Source: Bacteroidales bacterium
GTDB taxonomy: Bacteria > Bacteroidota > Bacteroidia > Bacteroidales > VadinHA17
Direction: 5' to 3'
NCBI GenBank assembly: GCA_027451265.1
Contig: DAIDJT010000047.1
Span: 1-12,493 of the forward strand
Length of the DNA stretch: 12,493 nucleotides
Position 1 is the stretch's first letter; each line of letters begins with the position of its first letter. Positions 1 through 7,385 of the stretch are shown here, piece after piece. The notes beneath the pieces are model-generated. The model ran no database searches and was not told where the DNA came from. It was given only the letters and a program-made list of their open reading frames with translations. The position numbers and the translations under genes were made by a program.

Positions 1-1
1 T

Positions 2-679
2 GAAGAGGAAATAGTGGAAATAGGTAAGCGGACTACTATTGACCTCGGTATCCACGGGCTTCACCCGGAGCTCATAAGGCTGGTGGGAAAGATGAAATAC
101 CGTTCATCGTACGGGCAGAATCTGCTTCAGCACTCACGAGAGGTAGCCAACCTGGCATCAATCATGGCTGCCGAACTGGGGCTTAACCCGAAGCTGGCAA
201 AACGGGCCGGACTGCTGCATGACATAGGCAAGGTGCCTGATGACGAGCCGGAACTGCCACATGCCGTGCTGGGGATGAAGCTTGCTGAAAAGTACAAGGA
301 GAAACCGGAGGTTATCAATGCCATCGGAGCTCACCATGATGAGACTGAGATGAGCACACTCATTGCACCCATCGTGCAGGTATGTGACGCCATCTCAGGC
401 GCCCGTCCAGGCGCCAGGCGTGAGGTCATCGAATCATACATCAAGAGGCTTAATGAACTCGAATCAGTCGCTCTCTCTTATCCGGGAGTGACCAAAACAT
501 ATGCAATCCAGGCAGGAAGAGAGCTGAGGGTGATAGTAGGGGCTGACAAGGTATCTGACAAGGACACCGAGAACCTCTCCTTTGAGATTGCACGCAAGAT
601 ACAGAACGAAATGACCTATCCGGGTCAGATCAAGATCACGGTTATCAGGGAGACAAGGGCAGTCAACTACGCCAAATAA
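2..679 (+). CDS. rny: Ribonuclease Y, C-terminal part (5' end outside window)
   Basis: RNase Y is a membrane-anchored endoribonuclease that starts mRNA decay. Only its C-terminal catalytic part is visible. The reading frame is open from base 2, before the first possible GTG at 14, so the gene begins upstream; the transmembrane helix, coiled coil and at least most of the KH domain are missing. The HD-type metal-dependent phosphohydrolase domain is clear: a His in NLLQHSREVA, the LLHDIGK signature that names the family (about 215-235), and an AHHDE motif near 330-345. The family-typical segment ISGARPGARRE follows, and the protein ends in the usual VIRETRAVNYAK tail, so the C-terminus is intact. 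The stop codon shares one base with the wecB start (TAATG), suggesting coupled translation. Identification is firm; the completeness of the 5' part cannot be judged. Confidence 0.95.
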   Translation, partial: EEEIVEIGKRTTIDLGIHGLHPELIRLVGKMKYRSSYGQNLLQHSREVANLASIMAAELGLNPKLAKRAGLLHDIGKVPDDEPELPHAVLGMKLAEKYKEKPEVINAIGAHHDETEMSTLIAPIVQVCDAISGARPGARREVIESYIKRLNELESVALSYPGVTKTYAIQAGRELRVIVGADKVSDKDTENLSFEIARKIQNEMTYPGQIKITVIRETRAVNYAK

Positions 680-1839
680 TGAAAAAACTGAAGATCCTTA
701 ACATCGTCGGCGCGAGGCCCCAGATCATAAAGGCCTCCGCCATCAGCAGGGCGGTTGCGGGGGAGTTCTCCGGTGAGATTGAGGAGGTGGTGGTTCATAC
801 AGGTCAGCACTATGACAGGGAACTGTCGGATGTCTTTTTCGACGAGCTGGAGATAAAGCGCCCTGACCATAACCTGCAGGTAGGGTCAGGAAGGCACGGG
901 AGGCAGACCGGGATGATCATGGAACGCCTGGAGGATGTGATCCTCAACGAGAAACCTGACTGCGTTGTGATCTACGGAGACACCAACTCTACCCTTGCTG
1001 CAGCCCTGGCAGCAGCGAAACAGCATTTTCCGGTGGTGCACATTGAGGCCGGCATGAGATCATTCAACAAGACCATGCCTGAAGAAATCAACCGCATCAT
1101 GGCAGATCATGCCTCTACGCTTCTCATTGCCCCCACCAATGCGGCATTCAAGAACCTGATGGCAGAGGGATTCCGGCCGGAAAACATGGCGCCCTATTCA
1201 ATCAACAACCCCAGGGTCTTCCTTACAGGTGACATAATGTATGACAACAGCCTCTTCTATGCTGACCTGGCTGAAAGGAAGAAGCAGGATTTCCTGACAG
1301 GGCTCGGAGTTGGTGACGGTGATTTCGTGCTTGTGACAATCCATCGTGATTCCAACACTGATGACCCGGTCAGGCTCAGTGCAATTTTCAGCACCATCAG
1401 GGAGATTTCGGAGGAGCACTCAATGCCCATGATCATGCCACTGCACCCAAGGACGATGATTGCGCTACGCAACCGCGTACCCGAACTCTACGCTGCCATC
1501 TCTGACCACCCCTTCCTGAAGGTCATTCCTCCCGTATCATTCCTTGAAATGATCCTGCTTGAAAAGAGGGCAAAATTAATCATAACCGACTCCGGCGGAG
1601 TGCAGAAGGAAAGTCATTTCTTTTCGCGCCCATGTATCGTCCTGAGGAAGGAAACTGAATGGGTGGAACTCGTTAAAAACGGCACTGTGAAGCTTGCAGA
1701 CGCAGACCCTGTCAAAATACGGGAGGCGTGGGATTATTTCATGACCAGCGGCAGCACACTTCAGTACCCGGCTTTTTACGGCGACGGAAAAGCAGCATTT
1801 ATAATTCTCAGGGAGATACTGGCTGTTTTCAGGAGCTGA
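679..1839 (+). CDS. wecB: UDP-N-acetylglucosamine 2-epimerase (non-hydrolysing)
   Basis: This enzyme interconverts UDP-GlcNAc and UDP-ManNAc in the cytoplasm, supplying ManNAc-type sugars for surface polysaccharides. The 386-residue length is normal for the family, a GT-B-like fold. Visible signatures in order are GARPQIIK (11-18), HTGQHYD (40-46), YGDTNST with Asp101, HIEAGMRS with Glu123, PEEINR with Glu135/136, TGDIMYDN, TIHRDSN with His222, PLHPRT and TDSGGVQKES. The Asp, Glu, Glu and His correspond to the catalytic set known in E. coli WecB. The ATG at 679 overlaps the rny stop by one base. No dehydrogenase (wecC), glycosyltransferase or other polysaccharide gene lies beside it, so its end product is unclear from context. 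Its last 11 bases overlap the opposite-strand phosphorylase gene. Confidence 0.93.
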   Translation: MKKLKILNIVGARPQIIKASAISRAVAGEFSGEIEEVVVHTGQHYDRELSDVFFDELEIKRPDHNLQVGSGRHGRQTGMIMERLEDVILNEKPDCVVIYGDTNSTLAAALAAAKQHFPVVHIEAGMRSFNKTMPEEINRIMADHASTLLIAPTNAAFKNLMAEGFRPENMAPYSINNPRVFLTGDIMYDNSLFYADLAERKKQDFLTGLGVGDGDFVLVTIHRDSNTDDPVRLSAIFSTIREISEEHSMPMIMPLHPRTMIALRNRVPELYAAISDHPFLKVIPPVSFLEMILLEKRAKLIITDSGGVQKESHFFSRPCIVLRKETEWVELVKNGTVKLADADPVKIREAWDYFMTSGSTLQYPAFYGDGKAAFIILREILAVFRS

Positions 1840-2692
1840 GCCCCGTGAGAACATGCTCAGCCAGTTTTTTTACGGACGGTTTATAGTCGCTGAGGAACTC
1901 ACCGGTTACCCTGTTTGCAATCACCACGCAGATTGTCAGTGCCTTGTGGTTCAGAAGTTTTGAAAGCCCATAAATGGCAGAGCTCTCCATTTCATAGTTT
2001 GTTATCCTCTGCCCTTTGAAACGGAATGACGTAATATTGTCATTCAGTTCGCTGTCAAAGGGTTCAAGCCTGAGGCGGCGGCCCTGCGGTGCATAGAAAC
2101 CCGGGGTTGAAATTGTGATTCCCCTGGTTATGTCTGAAGCAAGCCTTTCGATGAGAGCGGCATCGGCATCCACGGCATATGGGTAGGCAAGAACATCAGG
2201 CCATTCGAGATGAGTGGCCAGCGCATCGGCGAGCATATGGTCAAGACACCATTCATACCCCTCGTAGAAATGAAGGACGCCATCAAATCCTACGGCTTTC
2301 GTTGTGGCAATGAATGATCCTGCGGGCAGGTCAGACTGCAGGCCTCCGGTGGTGCCGATCCTTACAAAGGTCAGTGAACGGGGTTCTTCCACCGCCATGC
2401 CTGTGGTGAGATCAATATTTGCCAGGGCATCCAGTTCGTTAAGGAGAATGTCAATGTTGTCCGTCCCGATGCCTGAAGAAATAATGGTGAATTCACAGTC
2501 ACGGAAAGTGCCGGTAACTGTGCTGAACTCCCTGTTGCTCTTGCGCACCCTCACTGTGTCAAGCATTTCGGCTATCATATCAACTCTTCCCGGGTCGCCC
2601 ACAATTATTATTTTTTCGGCTATGTCTCCCGGAAGGAGATGAAGGTGAAACAACGAGCCGTCAGGATTGATTATAAGTTCAGTTTTTTTCAT
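1829..2692 (-). CDS. udp: Uridine phosphorylase-like nucleoside phosphorylase
   Basis: Nucleoside phosphorylases of the PNP/UDP family cleave nucleosides with phosphate to give free base and (deoxy)ribose-1-phosphate, in the cytoplasm. The 287-residue protein shows the phosphate-binding GDPGR (32-36), SSGIGTDN (72-79), RIGTTGG (111-117), FYAPQGR (199-205) and the ribose-binding NYEMES (232-237). Gln203 and Arg205 sit where E. coli uridine phosphorylase uses Gln and Arg to hold uracil, which favours uridine over purine nucleosides; that alignment is by eye. The protein is longer than E. coli Udp (about 253 residues), partly through an N-terminal extension of roughly 15 residues and insertions around 95-105 and 145-170. 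The ATG at 2692 is followed by a lysine-rich start and lies about 100 nt below a promoter-like box. The 3' end overlaps wecB by 11 bp, tail to tail. Confidence 0.85.
   Translation of the reverse strand: MKKTELIINPDGSLFHLHLLPGDIAEKIIIVGDPGRVDMIAEMLDTVRVRKSNREFSTVTGTFRDCEFTIISSGIGTDNIDILLNELDALANIDLTTGMAVEEPRSLTFVRIGTTGGLQSDLPAGSFIATTKAVGFDGVLHFYEGYEWCLDHMLADALATHLEWPDVLAYPYAVDADAALIERLASDITRGITISTPGFYAPQGRRLRLEPFDSELNDNITSFRFKGQRITNYEMESSAIYGLSKLLNHKALTICVVIANRVTGEFLSDYKPSVKKLAEHVLTGLSS
1835..1871 (+). terminator. Possible wecB terminator inside the convergent gene
   Basis: GCTGAG at 1835-1840 can pair with CTCAGC at 1856-1861, and a run of seven T follows at 1865-1871. The stem is only 6 bp, the loop is long (15 nt) and three bases separate stem and T-run, so this is a weak candidate. 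It would have to lie within the end of the opposite-strand phosphorylase gene, because the two genes leave no space between them. Confidence 0.25.
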
Positions 2693-2729
2693 TCGATTAT
2701 ATGTTTTTATTTCTGTGTCCGGATGGAAC

Positions 2730-2741
2730 CCTTCAGGAAGG
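2730..2741. repeat. Short inverted repeat in the udp leader
   Basis: CCTTC and GAAGG are separated by two bases. The site lies between the predicted minus-strand promoter and the phosphorylase start, so it could be a small operator. A second short inverted repeat, TGAAA-G-TTTCA, lies at 2775-2785. Both are short enough to arise by chance. Confidence 0.25.
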
Positions 2742-2804
2742 ATAAAAAGCCAATTCTTTGTAAACTTTTTCTCCTGAAAGTTTCAAGGCCGGATGAATAA
2801 GATG

Positions 2805-2832
2805 CAAAAATACAAAAAATGTCATCCGCAAA
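2805..2832 (-). promoter_or_regulatory. Candidate promoter for the uridine phosphorylase gene
   Basis: On the minus strand TATTTTTG (2812 to 2805) fits the Bacteroidota -7 element TAnnTTTG exactly. A TTTG (2832 to 2829) lies 16 nt upstream, near the usual -33 element spacing of about 17-23 nt. Transcription from here would give a leader of about 105 nt before the ATG at 2692. Confidence 0.45.
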
Positions 2833-2911
2833 TCACCCGCAGGTGAGACCGGTCAGGCAGTTAATTATTGTTAATTTGGCAATTGAACTGATCAGGATTG
2901 TTTGATGCTCT

Positions 2912-2919
2912 TATCTTTG
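2912..2919 (+). promoter_or_regulatory. Candidate -7 element for the DUF5916 gene
   Basis: TATCTTTG matches TAnnTTTG exactly. No well-spaced TTTG is visible upstream; the nearest TTG (2883-2885) is 26 nt away, which is longer than usual. If used, transcription would begin near 2925, which rules out the upstream TTG (2902) and ATG (2905) as start codons and supports the ATG at 2944. Confidence 0.45.
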
Positions 2920-2943
2920 CGGTCTTACCCCAACCGTACAGAG

Positions 2944-5445
2944 ATGCCACAACCAAAACCTGGCAAGAGAGCTTGCACAATTGCCCTTCAGGCAGTGATT
3001 ATCACCGTTATGAGCCTGAACAGCGCCATGGGAGCTTCACAGGACAAAAAAAGAGCGGAGGCTGTACGCTCCTCAGGGACCATTCAGATTGACGGAAAGC
3101 TTGATGAAGAATCATGGAAGCAGGCAGTTCCTGCCGGTGATTTTGTTATTTACAACCCTCATAACGGAATGCCTTCGGCATACAGGACAGAGGTGAGACT
3201 GCTCTATGATGATGATGCCCTTTATATAGGAGCAATAATGTTTGACAGCCATCCTGACAGCATTTTCACCCAGCTGGGCCAGAGAGATGACGGAGACATC
3301 AATGCTGATCATTTCTGGATTGAGATTTCACCCTTCAATGACGGGCTGAACGGTGAAATATTTAAGGTCTCAGCATCAAACGTACAGATTGACAACAAGA
3401 TGACCTCCACTGAAAGCTGGGAGCACAATGATACCTGGGACGCCGTCTGGGACAGCCGCACCAGGATAAGTGAAGACGGGTGGATAGCTGAGGTGAAGAT
3501 TCCTTACTCGGCCCTCCGGTTTCCGAGGTCAGCCACGCAGCTATGGGGCATCAATTTCTGGCGCGAGGTGCGCCGTACAAGGGAGACCTCCTCATGGAAC
3601 TTCGTCACCAAGGAATTCGGTTCATCCATAGCGCATATGGGAGAACTGGCCGGGATACGCGACGTCAAACCACCGCTCAGGCTGTCACTTGTGCCATATG
3701 TCTCGGGCTACCTGGAACATATGACAGATCAGCCGGGTGTGGGTACCTCTTATAACGGCGGGCTTGATCTCAAGGTCGGCCTTACGGAGAGCTTCACCCT
3801 CGATGCAACATTAATACCTGATTTCGGGCAGGTGCAGTCTGATGACAATGTGCTTAACCTGTCACCCTACGAGGTTAAATACAATGAGAAGAGACCCTTC
3901 TTCATGGAAGGGACGGAACTCTTCAACAAGGGCGACATATTTTATTCCCGCCGCATAGGAGGGACTCCGCATCTGGTCAGGGATGTTTATGACATGCTGG
4001 AGGAAAATGAATCGGTTACCAGGAATCCGGCGGAGGTGAGCCTGCTGAATGCGACAAAAATTTCAGGAAGAACCAGGGGCGGTCTCGGTATAGGGATCTT
4101 CAATGCAGTTACCAACAGCACCTGGGCCGAGGTGGAGAACACTGTCACAGGGGAAACCAGGCGGATAATGACTGAACCTCTGACCAACTATAACATGCTG
4201 GTGCTTGACCAGACGCTGAAGAATGACTCTTACATAAGCGCCATGAACACCAGCGTGATCAGGGCAGGTGAAAGGAATGAAAATTTCTATACCGCCAATG
4301 TCACCGGCTTTGAGGCTCTTGTAAAGACTTCCGACAGGCTCTGGTCAGCCTCCGCCGGAGCAGCCCTTAGCCAGAAATACTACTCCTCCGAACCGACAGC
4401 CCTGGGCCATGCGCTGAATTTAAACGCAGGCAAGACAGGCGGCAAGTTCCGGACTGACTACAACCTCTCTCTGATGAGTGATACCTATGATCCGAATGAC
4501 ATGGGTTACCTGAGGAACAATAATGAAATAGAACACTCTGTTGATTTCTCATACAGCACTTACGAACCGTTCGGAAACATCATGACCACCCGTACATCGC
4601 TCGATTTCAGTTACGGGCAGCTTTACAATCCAAGGGCATTCACGAGTGCAGGCGTTTCGCTTGACGCAATGATTCTGCTGATGAATTACTGGTCGCTTTC
4701 ACTGGAGGTTGAAATGACACCATGGGGAGAAGACGACTATTTCGAACCCCGTACCCGTGACATGTCGATGTACTATCACAGGCCGCCTGCCTTCCAGGCT
4801 GGCTTCAGGGGTGACACTGACAAGAGCAAGAAGTTCTATATTCAGGGGAATGCTGAGTACTACAAGGGCTGGTCTGATTATGACCAGCACGCATATATGT
4901 GGTCACTCCAGCCGGAGTTCAAGGCGAGCCGGAGACTATCCTTCAGCTACTCACTCTCGGTTGAGAAATTGTTCAATGACATCGGGTATGTCCCGGGAAA
5001 CCTGGGTGAGGGAATTACCTTCGGGAAGCGTGACGTGACCACAATCACCAACACTCTCTCCGGAGCCTTCATTTTCTCGTCAAGTTCCTATCTCACCCTC
5101 AGGGGAAGGCATTACTGGTCAAGGGCCGATTATGACGGTGATTATTTTACCCTCCGGCAAGACGGCAGCCTGACTGACCGCGTTTATTCAACCCCTCTGA
5201 ACAACAGTGACGTCAATACAAACTTCCTTAACATTGACGTGGTTTATACCTGGCGGTTTGCACCGGGAAGCGAACTTTCACTGGTATGGAAGAACTCCAT
5301 ATGGTCAGAGGGGGATGTCATCATCCGCAACGGACTTGACAATTTCACCGACCTGCTCTCCATGCCCCAGACAAACAGCCTGTCATTAAAAATTTTATAC
5401 TACCTTGACTACCAGAATTTCAGGAAGCTCTTTAAGTCAAAGTAA
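2944..5445 (+). CDS. CBM9-like / DUF5916 predicted outer-membrane protein
   Basis: The function is unknown; the family is common in Bacteroidota and is thought to pair a CBM9-like sugar-binding domain with a long beta-barrel-like DUF5916 region. From the ATG at 2944 the protein has 833 residues. It starts with a signal peptide: a basic stretch KPGKR, a hydrophobic core about 12-28, and likely cleavage near SAMG/AS. The CBM9-like domain (about 45-230) begins with IDGKLDEESW and contains LLYDDDALYIGAIMFD. The DUF5916 signature PFFMEGTELF lies near 318-327, followed by DIFYSRRIGG. The rest is rich in alternating polar and aromatic residues, as expected of outer-membrane beta strands. The C-terminus ends in KSK rather than an aromatic residue, which is unusual for a classic barrel. 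The frame stays open back to TTG 2902, but those extra 14 residues overlap a promoter-like box and would displace the signal peptide. DUF4293 follows after 12 nt. No SusC/SusD genes are nearby. Confidence 0.88.
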   Translation: MPQPKPGKRACTIALQAVIITVMSLNSAMGASQDKKRAEAVRSSGTIQIDGKLDEESWKQAVPAGDFVIYNPHNGMPSAYRTEVRLLYDDDALYIGAIMFDSHPDSIFTQLGQRDDGDINADHFWIEISPFNDGLNGEIFKVSASNVQIDNKMTSTESWEHNDTWDAVWDSRTRISEDGWIAEVKIPYSALRFPRSATQLWGINFWREVRRTRETSSWNFVTKEFGSSIAHMGELAGIRDVKPPLRLSLVPYVSGYLEHMTDQPGVGTSYNGGLDLKVGLTESFTLDATLIPDFGQVQSDDNVLNLSPYEVKYNEKRPFFMEGTELFNKGDIFYSRRIGGTPHLVRDVYDMLEENESVTRNPAEVSLLNATKISGRTRGGLGIGIFNAVTNSTWAEVENTVTGETRRIMTEPLTNYNMLVLDQTLKNDSYISAMNTSVIRAGERNENFYTANVTGFEALVKTSDRLWSASAGAALSQKYYSSEPTALGHALNLNAGKTGGKFRTDYNLSLMSDTYDPNDMGYLRNNNEIEHSVDFSYSTYEPFGNIMTTRTSLDFSYGQLYNPRAFTSAGVSLDAMILLMNYWSLSLEVEMTPWGEDDYFEPRTRDMSMYYHRPPAFQAGFRGDTDKSKKFYIQGNAEYYKGWSDYDQHAYMWSLQPEFKASRRLSFSYSLSVEKLFNDIGYVPGNLGEGITFGKRDVTTITNTLSGAFIFSSSSYLTLRGRHYWSRADYDGDYFTLRQDGSLTDRVYSTPLNNSDVNTNFLNIDVVYTWRFAPGSELSLVWKNSIWSEGDVIIRNGLDNFTDLLSMPQTNSLSLKILYYLDYQNFRKLFKSK

Positions 5446-5457
5446 TTAATATCAAAC

Positions 5458-5913
5458 ATGTTACAAAGAATCCAGACATTGTTCCTCCTGGCAGTGGTGC
5501 TGCTCTCAGGGCTGATGCTCACCGGTGACCTTATCCAGCTGACGGCCGGAGACGGCACCATGTTCAGTATTGGTTTCCCGGGTATGACAGACAAAGGGGG
5601 AGAGGTGATACAAAGGCTATGGCCGATGACAGTAATTCTTGCATTGGTCCCTCTCCTTGCACTCATTGCCATCTTTCTTTACAAAAAGAGGCCGTTGCAG
5701 ATGAGGGTGACGATGCTTGTTCTTCTGCTTTCGCTGGGAACGCTTATTCTAGGAGCCTTTTATGTTCTGATGCTTGACCGGAAGATCGATGTGAACATCC
5801 TCTGGAAGGTCAAAGTGCTCTTCCCGCTCATCTCAGCTATCCTGGCATGGCTTGCCTACCGGGGCATCATGAAGGACGAGGTGAGGGTCAGGTCATATGA
5901 CCGTCTCAGATAA
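5458..5913 (+). CDS. DUF4293 family four-helix membrane protein
   Basis: This is a 151-residue inner-membrane protein of unknown function, restricted as far as I know to Bacteroidota. It begins MLQRIQTLFLL, typical of DUF4293, and has four hydrophobic segments at about 5-27, 55-75, 80-101 and 115-134. The short basic tail KDEVRVRSYDRLR is the other hallmark of the family. It lies 12 nt after the DUF5916 gene on the same strand and is probably co-transcribed with it, although the two families do not usually need each other. The stop codon lies inside the end of pyrI, which runs the other way (8-bp overlap). Confidence 0.88.
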   Translation: MLQRIQTLFLLAVVLLSGLMLTGDLIQLTAGDGTMFSIGFPGMTDKGGEVIQRLWPMTVILALVPLLALIAIFLYKKRPLQMRVTMLVLLLSLGTLILGAFYVLMLDRKIDVNILWKVKVLFPLISAILAWLAYRGIMKDEVRVRSYDRLR

Positions 5914-6373
5914 TCTCTAGTCTTTCCTGGTCAGTAATCTTTTCGCAATAATGGCATTTGAGAGCCACCGGTTTCTTTGAGACCACTTTGAACCGCGTGG
6001 TAACCTTCTCAAAGTTGGTGATGCATTTGGGGTTCATGCATTTGGCTATTGCGGTTATAGTATCCGGAACCTCCACCACGCGCTTTTCAATCACCTGGTA
6101 GTCTCTTATTATATTCAGTTTTGCGTTGGGTGCCACCAGGGCTATCCTGTTGATGTCATCATCCTCGAAGAACTTGCCTGCAATTTTAATGATGGCCTTT
6201 TTGCCGTCTGTTTTGCTTTCGAGGTTTGTGCCGAATGTTATCTGGTTTTTGATACGGTCAAGGCCGAGAATCTTTATTACCTTGAAAAGAGTGCTGGCCG
6301 GGATGTGATCTATCACCGTTCCGCTTTCAATGGCGGTGACCAGCAACTGCTTCGGGTCATTCACGTTTTTCAT
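5906..6373 (-). CDS. pyrI: Aspartate carbamoyltransferase regulatory subunit
   Basis: PyrI binds CTP, ATP and UTP and transmits allosteric control to the catalytic PyrB trimers in the dodecameric enzyme. The protein is 155 residues, the usual length (E. coli 153). The N-terminal nucleotide-binding domain contains GTVIDHIPA (18-26), followed by LGLDRIKNQITFGTNL. The C-terminal zinc domain has all four cysteines: Cys112 and Cys117 in CMNPKC, Cys140 and Cys143 in CHYC. The ATG at 6373 lies 3 nt after the pyrB stop, so the two are translated from one message. Retention of PyrI implies an allosterically regulated E. coli-type holoenzyme. Confidence 0.96.
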   Translation of the reverse strand: MKNVNDPKQLLVTAIESGTVIDHIPASTLFKVIKILGLDRIKNQITFGTNLESKTDGKKAIIKIAGKFFEDDDINRIALVAPNAKLNIIRDYQVIEKRVVEVPDTITAIAKCMNPKCITNFEKVTTRFKVVSKKPVALKCHYCEKITDQERLEII

Positions 6374-6376
6374 GGC

Positions 6377-7288
6377 TTATTTTTTTAATCCAAGTAATGT
6401 GCATATGATTGCCTGCCTCGTATACACCCCGTTAAGTGCCTGCTCGAAATAGTAGGCCTTGGTGTTGGCATCGACGTCTGTACTGATCTCGTTTACCCGC
6501 GGGAGCGGATGAAGAATCTTCATTCCGGGTTTGGTGTCTGACAGCATATGGTCATGAAGGACATACGCATTTTTTACCTTCTCATACTCCATCGGGTCAG
6601 AGAAGCGCTCACGCTGTACCCGTGTCATATAGATAATATCAGCCTTGTTAATAACCTCGTTCAGATCAGCTGTCTCATAATAATCAAGGCCGAGGTTCCT
6701 CAGGTAAAGCTTGTATTCATCAGGCATCTTAAGCTCCTCCGGAGCAACGAAGTTGAAAGATGTCTTCCATCTTGACATTGCCATCAGCAGTGAGTGCACG
6801 GTGCGTCCGTATTTCAGGTCGCCCACCATGCAGATGTTCAGATTGTCAAGGGTGCCCTGTGTCTTAAGGATGGAGTAGAGGTCAAGCAGGGTCTGTGTGG
6901 GATGCTGATTGGCACCGTCGCCAGCGTTTATTACCGGTACCGTTGATACTTCGCTGGCATAACGGGCACTCCCTTCGATGGGATGGCGCATTACAATCAG
7001 GTCAACGTAGTTGTTGACCGTCCTGATGGTGTCATTAAGCGTCTCCCCCTTGGTTACGCTTGAGCTGGACGAGTCGGTGAATCCTATCACTTTCCCTCCG
7101 AGCTTGTTGACGGCGCTCTCAAAACTGAGACGTGTGCGGGTTGATGGCTCAAAGAAGAGTGTTGCCACAACCTTTCCACGAAGGATATCCTGAACAGGGT
7201 TCTTTTCGAATTCTGCAGCAAGACTGAGAATTTTGGTTATTTCCCCCGTGGTCAGATCATCAATTGAGACTAAGCTTCTGGGTTTCAT
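6377..7288 (-). CDS. pyrB: Aspartate carbamoyltransferase catalytic subunit
   Basis: PyrB joins carbamoyl phosphate and L-aspartate to N-carbamoyl-L-aspartate, the committed step of de novo pyrimidine synthesis in the cytoplasm. The 303-residue length is standard. Seen in order: the carbamoyl-phosphate loop FFEPSTRTR (45-53), SSVTKGE with Ser and Lys of the 80s loop (76-82), HPIEGSAR (102-109), NAGDGANQHPTQTLLD (121 onward) and HPLPRVNEI near the C-terminus. All expected active-site residues are present. It is the first gene of the pyrBI operon. The gap upstream holds a -7 type box and overlapping inverted repeats but no leader long enough for an E. coli-like UTP attenuator. Confidence 0.97.
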   Translation of the reverse strand: MKPRSLVSIDDLTTGEITKILSLAAEFEKNPVQDILRGKVVATLFFEPSTRTRLSFESAVNKLGGKVIGFTDSSSSSVTKGETLNDTIRTVNNYVDLIVMRHPIEGSARYASEVSTVPVINAGDGANQHPTQTLLDLYSILKTQGTLDNLNICMVGDLKYGRTVHSLLMAMSRWKTSFNFVAPEELKMPDEYKLYLRNLGLDYYETADLNEVINKADIIYMTRVQRERFSDPMEYEKVKNAYVLHDHMLSDTKPGMKILHPLPRVNEISTDVDANTKAYYFEQALNGVYTRQAIICTLLGLKK

Positions 7289-7311
7289 TAGATTATGTTT
7301 TTATGTGCCTG

Positions 7312-7335
7312 AACTTTGACAAAGTTATCATAACT
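7312..7335. promoter_or_regulatory. Two overlapping palindromes at the pyrB promoter, possible operator
   Basis: AACTTTG-A-CAAAGTT (7312-7326) is a perfect 7+1+7 inverted repeat. AGTTAT-C-ATAACT (7323-7335) is a perfect 6+1+6 inverted repeat sharing four bases with it. The first palindrome covers seven of the eight bases of the -7 box and the predicted start site, the position expected of a repressor operator. No regulator gene is adjacent, so the ligand and protein are unknown. Confidence 0.45.
7320..7327 (-). promoter_or_regulatory. Candidate pyrBI -7 promoter element
   Basis: On the minus strand TAACTTTG (7327 to 7320) matches TAnnTTTG exactly. A TTG (7345 to 7343) lies 15 nt upstream, slightly closer than usual for the -33 element. 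The predicted transcript would start near 7313, giving a leader of about 25 nt. Confidence 0.5.
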
Positions 7336-7360
7336 GTCTCTGCAATTTTCAGCCTGTTTA

Positions 7361-7380
7361 AAACTATTTTAAAAAAATAG
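7361..7380 (-). terminator. Possible A/T-rich terminator after the yigZ gene
   Basis: Read on the minus strand, CTATTTT and AAAATAG are separated by three T and followed by TTTT. This gives a 7-bp hairpin that is almost all A/T, hence weak. It lies just after the yigZ stop and before the pyrB promoter box, where a terminator separating the two transcription units would be expected. Confidence 0.35.
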
Positions 7381-7385
7381 CCCGC

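Noticed and set aside
2719..2795. Repeated CCGGATG (2719-2725 and 2789-2795) in the udp/DUF5916 intergenic region
   Set aside because: A 7-bp repeat 70 bp apart, with no helical phasing or symmetry, is not distinguishable from chance.
5891..5902. Perfect 12-bp palindrome GGTCATATGACC near the DUF4293/pyrI junction
   Set aside because: It lies in the coding end of DUF4293, has no T-run and no loop, and about three such 12-bp palindromes are expected by chance in a window this size.
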